Shown piece after piece: positions 26,623 to 38,180 of a stretch of DNA of 64,000 bases. Every line of letters starts with the position of its first letter. Position 1 is the stretch's first letter. The stretch is from Variovorax atrisoli 110B. GTDB lineage: Bacteria > Pseudomonadota > Gammaproteobacteria > Burkholderiales > Burkholderiaceae_C. A program made the translations under genes and the position numbers. Under the pieces are notes generated by a model. It saw only the letters and a program-made list of their open reading frames with translations. It searched no databases and was not told where the DNA came from. The stretch covers positions 372,001-436,000 of the forward strand of contig NZ_KB907450.1 of NCBI RefSeq assembly GCF_000382045.1. The letters are read 5' to 3'.

Positions 26623-27582
26623 ATGCGTCGCGACACCTTTCTGAAGTCACTGGCCGCCATGGCCGCCGTGGGAGCGCTGCCACTGTCGGCGCGCGCGGCC
26701 GCCAACGTCAAGATGATGATCCCCGCCAACCCGGGCGGCGGCTGGGACACCACCGGCCGTGCGCTGGGCAAGGCGCTGACCGACGCCAAGGTGGCCGACA
26801 CCGTCACCTACGACAACAAGGGCGGCGCCGCCGGCGCGCTGGGCCTGGCCCAGTTCGTCAACGGCTCCAAGGGCGACGCCAACGCGCTGATGGTCATGGG
26901 CTCGGTCATGCTGGGCGGCATCATCACCGGCAAGCCGCCGGTCAACCTGTCGCAGGCCACGCCCATCGCGCGCCTGACCACCGAATACAACGTCTTCGTG
27001 CTGCCGGCCAACTCGCCGTTCAAGACCATGAAGGACGTGGTCGAGCAGCTCAAGAAGGACCCGGGCAGCGTCAAGTGGGGCGGCGGTTCGCGCGGCTCCA
27101 CCGAGCACATCGCCGCGGCGATGATCGCGCAGAAGGTCGGCGCCGATCCGTCCAAGATCAACTACGTCGCCTTCCGTGGGGGCGGTGAGGCGACCGCCGC
27201 CGTCCTGGGCGGCAACGTCACCGTCGGCGGCAGCGGCTACAGCGAGTTCGCCGAGTACATCGCCGCCGGCAAGATGAAGCCCATCGCCGTCACCTCCGCC
27301 CAGCGCCTGCCGGGCGTCGACGTGCCCACGCTGAAGGAGCAGGGCATCGACGTCGAGATCGGCAACTGGCGCGGCGTCTACGGCGCTCCCGGCATCTCGG
27401 CCGAGCAGCGCAAGGCGCTGACCGACATGGTGCTGGCCGCGATGAAGAGCGCCTCGTGGGCCGAATCGCTCAAGAAGAACGACTGGACGGCGGCGGTGCT
27501 CTCGGGCGACGCCTTCGCCAAGTTCGTGGACGACGACTTCGCGAACCTGCGCGCGATCATGACGAAGTCCGGCATGGTCTGA
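26623..27582 (+). CDS. tctC: TctC/Bug-type periplasmic solute-binding protein
   Basis: A 319-residue secreted protein with a signal peptide containing an RR pair (MRRDTFLKSLAAMAAVGALP, cut near ARAAA), possibly Tat-dependent. The Bug/TctC fold is shown by MMIPANPGGGWDTTGRAL, YDNKGGAAGALGLAQF and GGEATAAVLGGNV, the loops that bind carboxylates through water molecules. AGGAG stands 9 bases before the ATG at 26623; the frame runs further upstream without meaning. It is the binding component of the TctABC transporter encoded next. The presence of a dedicated two-component pair suggests a citrate-like ligand, though Bug ligands vary widely. Confidence 0.92.
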   Translation: MRRDTFLKSLAAMAAVGALPLSARAAANVKMMIPANPGGGWDTTGRALGKALTDAKVADTVTYDNKGGAAGALGLAQFVNGSKGDANALMVMGSVMLGGIITGKPPVNLSQATPIARLTTEYNVFVLPANSPFKTMKDVVEQLKKDPGSVKWGGGSRGSTEHIAAAMIAQKVGADPSKINYVAFRGGGEATAAVLGGNVTVGGSGYSEFAEYIAAGKMKPIAVTSAQRLPGVDVPTLKEQGIDVEIGNWRGVYGAPGISAEQRKALTDMVLAAMKSASWAESLKKNDWTAAVLSGDAFAKFVDDDFANLRAIMTKSGMV

Positions 27583-27591
27583 ACCTGGTTA

Positions 27592-27681
27592 TCCCCCGGG
27601 CTGCGCGCACTTCGTGTCGCGCGCGCCTTCCCCCTTCGGGGTCAACACCCGAGGCCCGGCAAAGCCGGCTCCTCGGTGTTT
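27592..27681 (+). repeat. Dispersed 3'-UTR hairpin element, copy 2
   Basis: It starts CCCCCGGGCTGCGCGCACTT nine bases after the tctC stop, has a CCCCCTTCGGGG mini-hairpin in the middle and ends in a long cruciform (AACACCCGAGGCCCGGC with GCCGGCTCCTCGGTGTT). It separates the binding-protein gene from tctB and could set their relative expression. Confidence 0.8.
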
Positions 27682-27724
27682 CTTGCCGAAGGGGCTCTCT
27701 TTCCCCTCGATGCGGGAGCAAAAA

Positions 27725-28261
27725 ATGACAACTCCAGACTCCTCGGCCTCGCCGCAATCCGCGGCCACGTGGCCCCAAACCCTTGTCGGCGCCGGCGTGC
27801 TGCTGACCGGCGTGGCGCTGGCCTTCGGCGCCATCGGCATCTCCTCCGACGCGGGCTACGGCGGCGTCGGTCCCAACTTCCTGCCCTGGCTGGTGTCCGT
27901 GGTGCTCGTGCTGTGCGGCGCCTGGATCCTGTGGGAGGCGCGCACCGGCGGCTTTCGCGAACTCGATGCGCCGTCGGGCGCCGAGCATGCCTACTGGCCC
28001 GGCTTCATCTGGGTGTCGGCGGGCCTGCTGCTCAACGCGGCGCTCATCACCACGCTGGGCTTCATCCTGAGCTGCACGCTGTGCTACCTGCTGGCGGTGC
28101 AGGGCCTGCGCCGCGCGAGCGGGCAGGCCGGCGTCAATTCGCCGCGCACCTGGGCGACCGACTTCGTCACCGGCGCCGTGATCTCCGCCCCGGTGTTCTG
28201 GATGTTCACGCAATTCCTGGCCATCAACCTGCCTGGCCTCACTTCGACCGGCTGGATCTGA
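27725..28261 (+). CDS. tctB: TctB small membrane subunit of tricarboxylate transporter
   Basis: A 178-residue protein with four hydrophobic helices (LVGAGVLLTGVALAFGAIGI; FLPWLVSVVLVLCGAWIL; WVSAGLLLNAALITTLGFIL; DFVTGAVISAPVFWMFTQFL), the TctB pattern. The ATG at 27725 follows a purine-rich GGGAGC; a frame start at 27614 lies within the hairpin element and is unlikely. The stop is one base from the tctA start, so the two are co-translated. TctB is the small, poorly conserved subunit needed for transport by tripartite tricarboxylate transporters. Confidence 0.88.
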   Translation: MTTPDSSASPQSAATWPQTLVGAGVLLTGVALAFGAIGISSDAGYGGVGPNFLPWLVSVVLVLCGAWILWEARTGGFRELDAPSGAEHAYWPGFIWVSAGLLLNAALITTLGFILSCTLCYLLAVQGLRRASGQAGVNSPRTWATDFVTGAVISAPVFWMFTQFLAINLPGLTSTGWI

Positions 28262-28262
28262 C

Positions 28263-29786
28263 ATGGAAATCTTCAACGCCCTGATGGCCGGCTTCGCGGC
28301 CGCCATCACCCCGGTCAATCTCCTCTGGTGCCTGGTCGGCTGCGCCCTGGGCACGGCCGTGGGCGTGCTGCCCGGCATCGGCCCCGCCGTGGCGGTCGCC
28401 ATGCTGCTGCCGATCACCGGCAAGGTCGACATCACGGCCTCGATGATCTTTTTCTCGGGCATCTACTACGGTGCCATGTACGGCGGCTCGACCACCTCCA
28501 TCCTGCTGAACACGCCCGGCGAAACCGCCAGCATGGTGACGGCGATGGAGGGCAACAAGATGGCCAAGAGCGGCCGAGCGGGCGCGGCGCTCGCCACGGC
28601 CGCCATCGGCTCCTTCGTGGCCGGCACCATCGCCACCGTCATCGTCACGCTGTTCGCGCCCTTCGTGGCCGACTTCGCGGTCAAGCTCGGCCCGCCGGAA
28701 TACTTCATGCTGATGCTGCTGGCCTTCACCACGGTGAGCGCGGTGCTCGGCAAGAGCACGCTGCGCGGCATGACGGCGCTGTTCGTCGGCCTTGCCGCAG
28801 GCTGCATCGGCCTCGACCAGATCTCGGGCCAGGGCCGCTACACCGGCGGCATCCCCGAACTGCTCGACGGCATCGAGATCGTGCTGGTGGCCGTGGGCCT
28901 GTTCGCCGTGGCCGAGGTGCTGTACGCCGTGCTGTACGAAGGCCGCGTGGTGGAAGGGCAGAACAAGCTCAGCCGCGTGCACATGTCCAGGCGCGACTGG
29001 AAGCGCTCCATCCCGGCCTGGCTGCGCGGCACCGCCATCGGCACGCCCTTCGGCTGCATTCCGGCCGGCGGCACCGAGATCCCGACCTTCCTGAGCTACG
29101 CCACCGAGAAGAAGCTGGCCAAGGACGAGGCGGCCAAGGCCGAGTTCGGCACCACCGGCGCCATCGAAGGCGTGGCCGGCCCCGAGGCCGCCAACAACGC
29201 GACGGTGACGGCCGCGCTGATCCCGCTGCTCACGCTGGGCATTCCGACCTCGAACACCACCGCCATCCTGCTGGGCGCGTTCCAGAACTACGGCATCCAG
29301 CCGGGGCCGCAGCTCTTCACCACCTCGGCCGCGCTGGTGTGGGCGCTGATCGCGTCGCTGTACATCGGCAACGTGATGCTGCTGGTGCTGAACCTGCCGA
29401 TGGTCGGCCTTTGGGTCAAGCTGCTGAAGATCCCGAAGCCCCAGCTCTACGCCGGCATCCTGATCTTCGCGACGGTGGGTGCCTACGGCATGCGCCAGAG
29501 CGCGTTCGACCTGTTCCTGCTGTACGCCATCGGCCTGCTGGGTGTGGTGATGCGCCGCTTCGACTTCCCGACCGCTCCCGTGGTGGTCGGCATGATCCTC
29601 GGCCCGCTGGCCGAAGCGCAGCTGCGCAACGCGATGTCGATCGGCGAGGGCAGCGCGGCGGTGTTCTTCCAGCGCCCGATGTCGATCGCCCTGGTCATCA
29701 TCGTGGTGGCCGTGCTGGTCCTGCCGCGCCTTGCCAAGCGCATGAGCGAGCGCAAGCTGGCGAAACTGGCGCAGATGGACGCCTGA
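28263..29786 (+). CDS. tctA: TctA large membrane subunit of tricarboxylate transporter
   Basis: A 507-residue protein with about twelve helices and the strongly conserved TctA motifs [19 protein letters not shown] and [15 protein letters not shown] near the N-terminus, repeated in the second half as [14 protein letters not shown]. The duplicated PGIGP/NTPGE-type loops form the transport path. Together with TctC and TctB it makes a proton- or sodium-driven importer of citrate-like acids. It is the last gene of the operon; a strong terminator follows 30 bases after the stop. Confidence 0.94.
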   Translation: MEIFNALMAGFAAAITPVNLLWCLVGCALGTAVGVLPGIGPAVAVAMLLPITGKVDITASMIFFSGIYYGAMYGGSTTSILLNTPGETASMVTAMEGNKMAKSGRAGAALATAAIGSFVAGTIATVIVTLFAPFVADFAVKLGPPEYFMLMLLAFTTVSAVLGKSTLRGMTALFVGLAAGCIGLDQISGQGRYTGGIPELLDGIEIVLVAVGLFAVAEVLYAVLYEGRVVEGQNKLSRVHMSRRDWKRSIPAWLRGTAIGTPFGCIPAGGTEIPTFLSYATEKKLAKDEAAKAEFGTTGAIEGVAGPEAANNATVTAALIPLLTLGIPTSNTTAILLGAFQNYGIQPGPQLFTTSAALVWALIASLYIGNVMLLVLNLPMVGLWVKLLKIPKPQLYAGILIFATVGAYGMRQSAFDLFLLYAIGLLGVVMRRFDFPTAPVVVGMILGPLAEAQLRNAMSIGEGSAAVFFQRPMSIALVIIVVAVLVLPRLAKRMSERKLAKLAQMDA

Positions 29787-29816
29787 TCTTCCGGAGGCTT
29801 CGTTCGAGGCCTGGCC

Positions 29817-29850
29817 AAAAAAAAGCTGCGGCATTGCCGCAGCTTTTTTT
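29817..29850 (+). terminator. Bidirectional rho-independent terminator between tctA and RND operon
   Basis: The stem GCTGCGGC / GCCGCAGC with loop ATT is flanked by eight A residues on the left and seven T residues on the right, so a U tract follows the hairpin on both strands. It serves both convergent operons. Confidence 0.92.
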
Positions 29851-29870
29851 GTTTGCGCAGCAGCTTCTTG

Positions 29871-32800
29871 CTACCGCCCCGGCGCGGGCGTCTCGATCAG
29901 GTCGTCGTCGATGTGCGGATCCGCCGGCTGCCCGCGCAGCCTGCGCACCGTCCGCTTGATCCAGTGCTCGATGTCGTCGACGTATGTGAAGACGGCCGGC
30001 ACCACCAGGAGGCTCAACACGGTGGAGGTGATCAGGCCGCCGATCACCGCCATCGCCATCGGCGAGCGGAAGCTGGAGTCGGCCGCACCGAAGCCCACCG
30101 CGATGGGCAGCATGCCCGCGCCCATGGCCAGCGTGGTCATGATGATGGGGCGCGCGCGCTTGTGGCAGGCGTCGCGCAGGGCATCCCAGCGGTTCATGCC
30201 GTGGTCGCGGCGCGCCACGATGGCGTACTCCACCAGAAGAATGGAGTTCTTCGTGGCGATGCCCATCAGCATGATCAGCCCGATCAGCGAAGGCATCGAC
30301 AGCGCCTTCTGCCCGATCAGCAGGCCCACGAAGGCGCCGCCCAGCGCGAGCGGCAGCGCGCACAGGATGGTCACCGGGTGCAGGAAGTCCTTGAAGAGCA
30401 GCACCAGCACGATGTAGATGCACAGCACGCCCGTGAGCATGGCCAGGCCGAAGCTGGCGAACAGCTCGGTCATCACTTCCGCGTCGCCCACCTCGGCGAT
30501 GCGCACGCCCGGCGGCAGGTTCTGGATCGACGGCAGCTTCTGCACCGCGTCCTTCGCGTCGCCCAGGCCCACGCCCGAGAGCTCGATCTCGAAGTTCACG
30601 TTGCGCGAGCGGTCGTAGCGGTCGATCACCGCCGGGCCGCCTTCCATGCTCAGCGATGCCACCTGGTTCAGCATGACCGGCCCGCGCGTGCCGGGCACGG
30701 ACAGACGCCCCAGCAGGTCGATGTCGGTGCGCGCGGAGTCCTCGAGCTTCACCAGGATCGGCACCTGACGCTGCGCGAGGTTGAGCTTGGCCAGCGACTG
30801 GTCGTAGTCGCCCAGCGTGGCCACGCGCAGCGTCTCGGCGATGGCCGAGCTGGTCACGCCCAGGTCGGCGGCGCGCGCGAAGTCGGGGCGCACGGCGATC
30901 TCGGGACGGATCAGGCTCGCGGTCGAGGTGATGTTGCCCAGGCCGGGGATGGTGCGCAGGTCTTTCTCCACCGCGCTGGCCGCGCTCGACAGCGCCACCG
31001 GGTCCTCGCCCGTGAGCGCCAGGATGTACTTCTCGCCCGAGCCGCCCAGGCCCACCGTGCTGCGCACGCCGGGCAGCGTTTCGAGCGCCGCGCGGATCTG
31101 GTTCTCGATCACCTGCTTGCGCGGCCGGTCGCCGCGCGGGTCGAGCTTGATGGTGAGCGTCGCCTTGCGTGTCTCGGGCGTGCCGAAGTTCGCGAACGGG
31201 TCGCCGCCCGCGCTGCCGCCGGCCACCGTGGTGTAGACGCTGCGCACGTGCTGGATCTTCATCACGCGGTTGCGGGTTTCCTCCGCCGCCGCCGTGGTCT
31301 GCGCCAGCGTGGAGCCCGGCGGCAGCGACAGGTAGATCTGCGTCTGCGAGTTGTCGTCCGGCGGAATGAAGCCAGTCTTGAGCAGCGGGATCATCGCCAG
31401 CGAGCCGAAGAAGAAGAGGGTGGCCAGCACCATCGTCTTGAAGCGGTTGTGCGTGCTCCAGGTCACGGCGCGCATGTACCAGCGCATCCAGCCCGGCTCC
31501 GTCTCGGCCGTGACCACCGGCTTGAGCATGTAGGCCGCCATCATCGGCGTGAGCACCCGCGCCACCACCAGCGACGCGAACACCGCGAGCGAGGCCGTCC
31601 AGCCGAACTGCTTGAAGAACTTGCCGGCCACGCCGCTCATGAAGGCCGTGGGCAGGAACACCGCGATCAGCGTGAAGGTGGTGGCGATCACCGCCAGCCC
31701 GATCTCGTCGGCCGCTTCCATGGCCGCCTGGTAGGGCGTCTTGCCCATGCGCAGGTGGCGCACGATGTTCTCGACCTCCACGATCGCGTCGTCCACCAGT
31801 ATGCCGACCACCAGCGACAGCGCCAGCAGCGAGATCACGTTCACCGAGAAGCCCAGCAGGTGCATGCCGATGAAGGCCGGTATCACCGACATCGGCAGCG
31901 CCACGGCAGAGACGAAGGTGGCGCGCCAGTCGCGCAGGAACAGCCACACCACCACCACCGCGAGGATGGCGCCCTCGTACAGCAGGTGCAGCGAGCCGTT
32001 GTATTCCTCTTCCACCGGCTCGACGAAGTTGAAGGCCTCGGTCAGCTCAATGTCGGGGCGCGCGGCGCGCATGTCGGCCAGCGCCTTCATCACTGCATGG
32101 CCCACCTCCACCTCGCTGGCGCCGCGGCTGCGGGCCACCTCGAAGCCCACCACGGGCTTGCCGTTGAGCAGCGCCGCAGCGCGCGGCTCGGCGATGGTGT
32201 CGCTTACGCGCGCCACCTGGTCGAGGCGGATGCGGCGGCCGTCGCTCAGCGCGATCTGCATGTCGGCGAGCTGGTCGGCCGACTTCACCGTGGCCATGGT
32301 GCGCACCGGCTGCTCGCTGCCGCCCAGGTCGAAGCGGCCGCCCGCGCTCTCGGTCTGCACCTGCCGCAGCTGGCGCGAGATGTCGGCCGCGGTGGCGCCC
32401 AGTGCCTGCAGCTTGGCCGGATCGAGGTCGACGTGAACCTGCCGCGTGACGCCGCCCACGCGGTTCACCGCACCCACGCCGGGCAAGGCGAGCAGCTTCT
32501 TGGTGACGTCGTTGTCGACGAACCAGCTCAGCGCCTCGGCATCCATGGCCGAGGAGGCGATGGTGAAGGCCAGCACCGGCTGCGCCGCGAAGTCGAGCTT
32601 GGTGACCACGGGGTCGCGCACGTCGGCCGGCAGGTCGGCACGCACGCGCTGCACGGCGGAGCGCACGTCGTCGACCGCCTCCTGCACGGGCTTCTCGAGG
32701 CGGAACTCGACGATCAGCGTGGCGGCGCCGTCCTGCACCTTGGTGGTGATGTGCTTGAGGCCCTGCACCGTGGCGATGGAGTTCTCGAGCTTGCGCGCGA

Positions 32801-32987
32801 CGTCGGTCTCCAGCTGCGAAGGCGCGGCGCCGGGCAGCGAGGCCGAGACCGTCACGGTCGGCAGGTCGATGTCCGGAAAGTTCTGCACCTTCATCGCGTT
32901 GAACGACAGCAGCCCACCAAAGGTGAGCAGCACGAACAGCATCACCGCCGGAATCGGGTTGCGTATGGACCAGGCGGAAACGTTCAT
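29871..32987 (-). CDS. RND-family multidrug efflux permease (HAE-1)
   Basis: A 1038-residue inner-membrane pump subunit. It opens with [20 protein letters not shown], has the two large periplasmic loops and the proton-relay pair Asp-Asp in TM4 ([18 protein letters not shown]), and the second-half motif [20 protein letters not shown]. The ATG at 32987 is fixed by the conserved N-terminus. It follows the MFP gene by 20 bases in a TetR-OMF-MFP-RND operon. Such tripartite pumps expel drugs, dyes, bile-like or aromatic compounds from periplasm to outside. The substrate cannot be predicted. The gene ends at the shared terminator. Confidence 0.93.
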   Translation of the reverse strand: MNVSAWSIRNPIPAVMLFVLLTFGGLLSFNAMKVQNFPDIDLPTVTVSASLPGAAPSQLETDVARKLENSIATVQGLKHITTKVQDGAATLIVEFRLEKPVQEAVDDVRSAVQRVRADLPADVRDPVVTKLDFAAQPVLAFTIASSAMDAEALSWFVDNDVTKKLLALPGVGAVNRVGGVTRQVHVDLDPAKLQALGATAADISRQLRQVQTESAGGRFDLGGSEQPVRTMATVKSADQLADMQIALSDGRRIRLDQVARVSDTIAEPRAAALLNGKPVVGFEVARSRGASEVEVGHAVMKALADMRAARPDIELTEAFNFVEPVEEEYNGSLHLLYEGAILAVVVVWLFLRDWRATFVSAVALPMSVIPAFIGMHLLGFSVNVISLLALSLVVGILVDDAIVEVENIVRHLRMGKTPYQAAMEAADEIGLAVIATTFTLIAVFLPTAFMSGVAGKFFKQFGWTASLAVFASLVVARVLTPMMAAYMLKPVVTAETEPGWMRWYMRAVTWSTHNRFKTMVLATLFFFGSLAMIPLLKTGFIPPDDNSQTQIYLSLPPGSTLAQTTAAAEETRNRVMKIQHVRSVYTTVAGGSAGGDPFANFGTPETRKATLTIKLDPRGDRPRKQVIENQIRAALETLPGVRSTVGLGGSGEKYILALTGEDPVALSSAASAVEKDLRTIPGLGNITSTASLIRPEIAVRPDFARAADLGVTSSAIAETLRVATLGDYDQSLAKLNLAQRQVPILVKLEDSARTDIDLLGRLSVPGTRGPVMLNQVASLSMEGGPAVIDRYDRSRNVNFEIELSGVGLGDAKDAVQKLPSIQNLPPGVRIAEVGDAEVMTELFASFGLAMLTGVLCIYIVLVLLFKDFLHPVTILCALPLALGGAFVGLLIGQKALSMPSLIGLIMLMGIATKNSILLVEYAIVARRDHGMNRWDALRDACHKRARPIIMTTLAMGAGMLPIAVGFGAADSSFRSPMAMAVIGGLITSTVLSLLVVPAVFTYVDDIEHWIKRTVRRLRGQPADPHIDDDLIETPAPGR

Positions 32988-33007
32988 GGGCGTGTCCTTT
33001 GCATTGC

Positions 33008-34216
33008 TTACTTCGCCGCAGCGTCGGATGCCGCCGGCCTGGCGGGCTGGGCCGCGGCGGATGAAGGAGGCGAGGGCGCATCGACCACGCGCACCAGGTC
33101 GCCGTCGTTGAGGAAGCCCGCGCCCTGCACCACCACCTGGGCACCCTCGGGCAGCGCGCTGGTGATCTCGATGCGGTCGTTCAGCCGCCGACCGATCTGC
33201 ACCTTCATCTGCGCCACCTTGTTGTCGGGCTTCAGGATGAACACGTTGTTGAAGCCGTCGCGCGGCACCACGGCGGCCTGCGGCACCGTCGGTGCCGTGC
33301 TGCGGCCGAGTTCGAAGTCGCCGCGCGCGAACATGCCGGCCTTGACGCCGGTGTTCTGCTGAACGTTGGGCAGGTCCACGTACACCAGGGCCGCCCGCGT
33401 CTGCGGATCGACCGTGGGCGCGATGCTGCGCACCTTGCCGCGCACCTGCGCGCCGCTGGCGCTCACCACGAAGGCGGTGGTGCCGACCGCGACGCGGCTC
33501 AGCTCGGCCGAGGTCACCTCGGCGCGCCATTCGAGGCGGCCCTGGCGGATCAACCGGAAGAGCTCGGTGCCCGCCGCGACCACGCTGCCCACCGTGGCGG
33601 TGCGCGCCGAGATCACGCCGTCGTCGGGTGCCAGCACCTGGGTGTTGCGGCCGCGAACCTGCTGCGCGGCCAGCACGGCCTCGGCCGCTTCCACGCGCGC
33701 CTTGGCGGTCTGCTCGGTGGTCTGGTACTGGTTGATCTGCTGCTGGCTGAGTGCGCCCGTGGCCTGCAGCGTGCGTGCGCGCGCCGCGTTGCCGGCGGCG
33801 TCGGCCGCGGTGGCGCGGGCCTCGGCCAGCGAGGCGCGTGCCTGCGCGATGTCGGCCTGCACCGTCTCGGGCGAGAACACGGCGAGCACCTGGCCCTTCT
33901 TCACCGTATCGCCCACGTTCACGCGCACTTCGGCCAGCTTCAGGCCGTTGGACTCGGAGCCGATGACTGCCTCCTGCCACGCGGCCACGTTGCCGTTGGC
34001 CGCGAGCGTGAGCATCAGCTCGGTGGGCTCTGGCTTGGCGACGGTGACGGTCAGCGCGGGCTTGGGGGCCGCGGCGCCGTCCTTTCCCTTGGTTGCCGCG
34101 ACCTGGTCGCCGGCCTTGCCCGAGGGCTTGCCGCCCCTCATGAAGAAGATCGCCGCGATGACGACGACCAGCGCGATCAGCGCGATGGCGAGAGTGGAAC
34201 GCTTCATTGTTTTCAT
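33008..34216 (-). CDS. Periplasmic adaptor (membrane fusion protein) of RND pump
   Basis: A 402-residue MFP with an N-terminal membrane anchor (LAIALIALVVVIAAIFFMRGG), a lipoyl half-motif (ESNGLKLAEVRVNVGDTVKKGQ), a long alpha-hairpin (residues ~115-180, ARASLAEARATAADAAGNAAR), a second lipoyl half (VLAPDDGVISARTATVGSVV) and the beta-barrel domain. The last 40 residues are Pro/Ala-rich. It has no lipobox, so it is held by the uncleaved anchor. The start overlaps the OMF stop by ATGA. It links the permease to the outer-membrane channel. Confidence 0.9.
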   Translation of the reverse strand: MKTMKRSTLAIALIALVVVIAAIFFMRGGKPSGKAGDQVAATKGKDGAAAPKPALTVTVAKPEPTELMLTLAANGNVAAWQEAVIGSESNGLKLAEVRVNVGDTVKKGQVLAVFSPETVQADIAQARASLAEARATAADAAGNAARARTLQATGALSQQQINQYQTTEQTAKARVEAAEAVLAAQQVRGRNTQVLAPDDGVISARTATVGSVVAAGTELFRLIRQGRLEWRAEVTSAELSRVAVGTTAFVVSASGAQVRGKVRSIAPTVDPQTRAALVYVDLPNVQQNTGVKAGMFARGDFELGRSTAPTVPQAAVVPRDGFNNVFILKPDNKVAQMKVQIGRRLNDRIEITSALPEGAQVVVQGAGFLNDGDLVRVVDAPSPPSSAAAQPARPAASDAAAK

Positions 34217-35763
34217 GGCGACGTCGCGACCTTCGCGGCCGGGGATGTGGTCATTGAGGACGATTCGAAAGAGGGGCCCTGCGCGGCCTGGCGATTCCAG
34301 CCGCCGCCCATCGAGCGGTACAGCGCCACCCATGCCTCGGTGCGCTCGCGCTGCAGCGAGACGCGCGCGGTCTGTGCCGAGAACAGCGTGCGGCGCGAGT
34401 CTTCCAGCTCGAACAGGCTTGCGAGACCGGTGCTGTAGCGCGCCTGCGTGGCGTCGAAGGAGGCCTGGTAGTTCTTCACCGCGGCATCGGCGTCTGCCGT
34501 GCGGGTGTCGGTAGCGTCGAGATTGACCAGTGCCTCCTCGACCTCGCGCACGGCCTGCCGCACGTTGGCACGGTAGAGCGACACGGCCTCGGCATAGCGC
34601 GCCTTGGCGGCATCGACGTTCGCCTTGCGCGAGCCGCCGTCGAGCAGCGGCACCGTCAGCGCGACGGGGCCCACGGTCCAGGTCTCGAGCGACTGGCGCA
34701 CGCCGCTCACGCGGTACTGCGAGCGGCCGATGGAGCCCGACACCGTGAGCTTGGGATAACGCTCGGCCTCGGCCGAACCCACGTCCGCGCTCGCGGAGGC
34801 CACGCCGAGCTCGGCCGCGTACACGTCGGGGCGCTGCGAGATCGCCTCGGCCGGCACGTTCGCGATGCTGCCCACGGCCGGCAGAGCGCGCTGCGCCGGC
34901 GCGGCGGCGAGCTTGCCTTCGAGCGTGGCCTCGTCGATGCCGCTGAGCGCGACCAGCGCCTTGCGCTGCACGGCGCACTGGGCGCGCTGCTGCGTGAGCC
35001 GGCCCGATGCATCGGATGCGCTGGCGCGTGCAAGGGCCGCATCGGCGGGCGCGGTGAAGCCGGCCTTCGCCGACAGGTCGGTGAGCCGCGAAGTCTCGGC
35101 ACGCGAGCGTGCATCGGCCTCCGACACGCGAAGCTGCTGCTGGCAGGCGCGTTCGGCGAAATAGGCGTTGGCGGTTTCCGCCGCCACCGCCACGCGGGCG
35201 TCGTGCCACTTGGCGTTGGCGCTGTTCTGCTTGGCCTCGGCCGCGTCGCGGTCGGCACGCAGGCGGCCGAACAGATCGACTTCCCACTTCGACTGCAGGC
35301 CCGCCTGCAGCGTGGTGATCGGCGTGCTGGAAGAGAGTCCGCCGCTGCTGCTGCTTCCCGAACCTGCACCCGTGCCCGCGCCCGCGCCAGATGGGCTGCC
35401 GCCGGAAACGCCCACCGGCCCGCGGCTTGCCGAAGCGGTGCCGTCGAGGCTGGGCAGCAGCGCCGCACCGGCCTGCACACGCGTGAAGCGCGCCTCGGCC
35501 ACGCGCGCGGCGGCGCTCGCGACGTTGGGGCTCGCGGCCTCGGCGGCGGCGATGAGTTCGACCAGCAGCGGATCGTCGAGCTGGCTCCACCAGTTGGCCA
35601 GCGAGGCCAGCGAGCCGCCATGGGGCAGGGGCGCGCGCCATTGCGCGGGCACCGGCGCTTCGACCTGCGCGGGCGGACGCGTCAGCGAGCAGCCCGAGAG
35701 GCCGATGCCGATCCCCGTGCAGAGGACGGCCGTCAGCCTGGATCTGAATCGGAGTTTTCTCAT
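34213..35763 (-). CDS. Outer-membrane efflux lipoprotein (NodT/OprM family)
   Basis: A 516-residue TolC-like channel protein with a lipoprotein signal (LTAVLCTGIGIGLSGCSL, lipobox LSGC). The NodT-type signature WWSQLDDPLLVELIAAAEAA and the duplicated helical hairpin domains (AARVAEARFTRVQAG; VREVEEALVNLDATDTR) are visible. An unusual Gly/Ser/Ala insertion (residues ~120-145, SGAGAGTGAGSGSSSSGG) sits in the first half and is probably a disordered surface loop. The start at 35763 overlaps the TetR stop by ATGA. In this operon the OMF comes first and the permease last, the reverse of the most common order. Confidence 0.9.
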   Translation of the reverse strand: MRKLRFRSRLTAVLCTGIGIGLSGCSLTRPPAQVEAPVPAQWRAPLPHGGSLASLANWWSQLDDPLLVELIAAAEAASPNVASAAARVAEARFTRVQAGAALLPSLDGTASASRGPVGVSGGSPSGAGAGTGAGSGSSSSGGLSSSTPITTLQAGLQSKWEVDLFGRLRADRDAAEAKQNSANAKWHDARVAVAAETANAYFAERACQQQLRVSEADARSRAETSRLTDLSAKAGFTAPADAALARASASDASGRLTQQRAQCAVQRKALVALSGIDEATLEGKLAAAPAQRALPAVGSIANVPAEAISQRPDVYAAELGVASASADVGSAEAERYPKLTVSGSIGRSQYRVSGVRQSLETWTVGPVALTVPLLDGGSRKANVDAAKARYAEAVSLYRANVRQAVREVEEALVNLDATDTRTADADAAVKNYQASFDATQARYSTGLASLFELEDSRRTLFSAQTARVSLQRERTEAWVALYRSMGGGWNRQAAQGPSFESSSMTTSPAAKVATSP

Positions 35764-36467
35764 TGTTTCTTCTGCTTTCTCTCGGCCTGCCTGCGCGCCG
35801 CCTCGGTCTGGACCAGCGCCAGCGCGTAGGAAGTAAGGCGATCGGCCCAGGTGTCGATGGCGCGCGGTGTGCGCAGCAGCGACGGGCGCAGGGCCTCGAT
35901 GAAGTCCTGGCTCACGTAGAGCTGCATCGACAATCCGGTGATCGCGAAGGTCAGGCGATGGATGTCGTCGTCGGGGCGCTCCACCTTCAGGTGGCGGCAC
36001 AGCAGCTCGGCGATGGCGCGGTGCGGCCCCTTGATGTCGCGCTCCAGCTCCTCGGCCCAGCGGCTCGTGGGCTCCAGCATCTCGCGCATGTGCAGCTGTA
36101 TGCACTGCCGCACGATCTCGCCCTGCTTGAGCGGGTCGATCATCAACACCATGCATCTGCGCAGCGTGGCCTCGAGCGGCTGGCTGGGCACGTTGCAGGC
36201 GGCGATGAGGTCGCTGGAGTCGCCGCCCATCGGTTCGCTGAAGGTGGCCGCATAGAGCCCCTCCTTGTCGCCGAAGTAATAGCTGATGGCCGAGATGTTG
36301 ACCTCGGCCTCGCGGGCGATCTCGCGCGTGGAAGTCTTTGCGAAGCCCTTCTGCGCAAACAGCCTCAAGGCGGTGTGGAGCAGCCGGTGGCGTGCCTCGG
36401 CACCGTCTGCGCGCGGTGCGCGGCGAGGTGCCTGGGTGATCGGATCTCTCGCGTTCATGCCCGGCAT
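35760..36467 (-). CDS. TetR-family repressor of the RND operon (CerR/DUF1956-like)
   Basis: A regulator of about 235 residues. The N-terminal helix-turn-helix is typical (LFAQKGFAKTSTREIAREAEVNISAISYYF seen as a helix pair; recognition helix NISAISYYFGDK). The C-terminal domain resembles the DUF1956 ligand domain of CerR-type regulators. Possible starts are 36467 and 36458 (Met), or GTG at 36479. It overlaps the OMF gene by ATGA, so it is the first gene of the operon it presumably represses, giving autoregulation. A 16-bp palindrome lies just upstream. Confidence 0.87.
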   Translation of the reverse strand: MPGMNARDPITQAPRRAPRADGAEARHRLLHTALRLFAQKGFAKTSTREIAREAEVNISAISYYFGDKEGLYAATFSEPMGGDSSDLIAACNVPSQPLEATLRRCMVLMIDPLKQGEIVRQCIQLHMREMLEPTSRWAEELERDIKGPHRAIAELLCRHLKVERPDDDIHRLTFAITGLSMQLYVSQDFIEALRPSLLRTPRAIDTWADRLTSYALALVQTEAARRQAERKQKKQ

Positions 36468-36481
36468 TACACCACGCACAA

Positions 36482-36497
36482 AATCAAACGATTGATT
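36482..36497. promoter_or_regulatory. Candidate TetR operator
   Basis: AATCAA-ACGA-TTGATT is a 6-bp inverted repeat with a 4-base centre, 14-23 bases upstream of the likely TetR starts. AT-rich palindromes of this size next to a tetR gene are usual operator sites. No -35/-10 assignment was possible with confidence. Confidence 0.5.
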
Positions 36498-36499
36498 AA

Positions 36500-36563
36500 C
36501 TTAAGGCTTCCTGAAGGTCTTTGCCGGACCGTGCCCGTCGAAGCGAATCCTTAAGACTTAAGG
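36500..36563. promoter_or_regulatory. CTTAAG-rich control region upstream of enhancer-binding protein gene
   Basis: CTTAAGG occurs at 36500-36506, and a perfect 15-bp palindrome CCTTAAG-A-CTTAAGG lies at 36549-36563, about 30 bases upstream of the start at 36594. The 6-mer CTTAAG is rare in such GC-rich DNA, so three occurrences in 64 bases suggest a specific binding site. Confidence 0.45.
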
Positions 36564-36593
36564 GGCGGGCCCGGCCCGCGCTACGATCCCGAC

Positions 36594-38126
<1,533 letters not shown>

Positions 38127-38180
38127 GCCCATGCCCGAGCGATACTCCCGCCCCATCCCACAACCCCGACGCCACATCCG

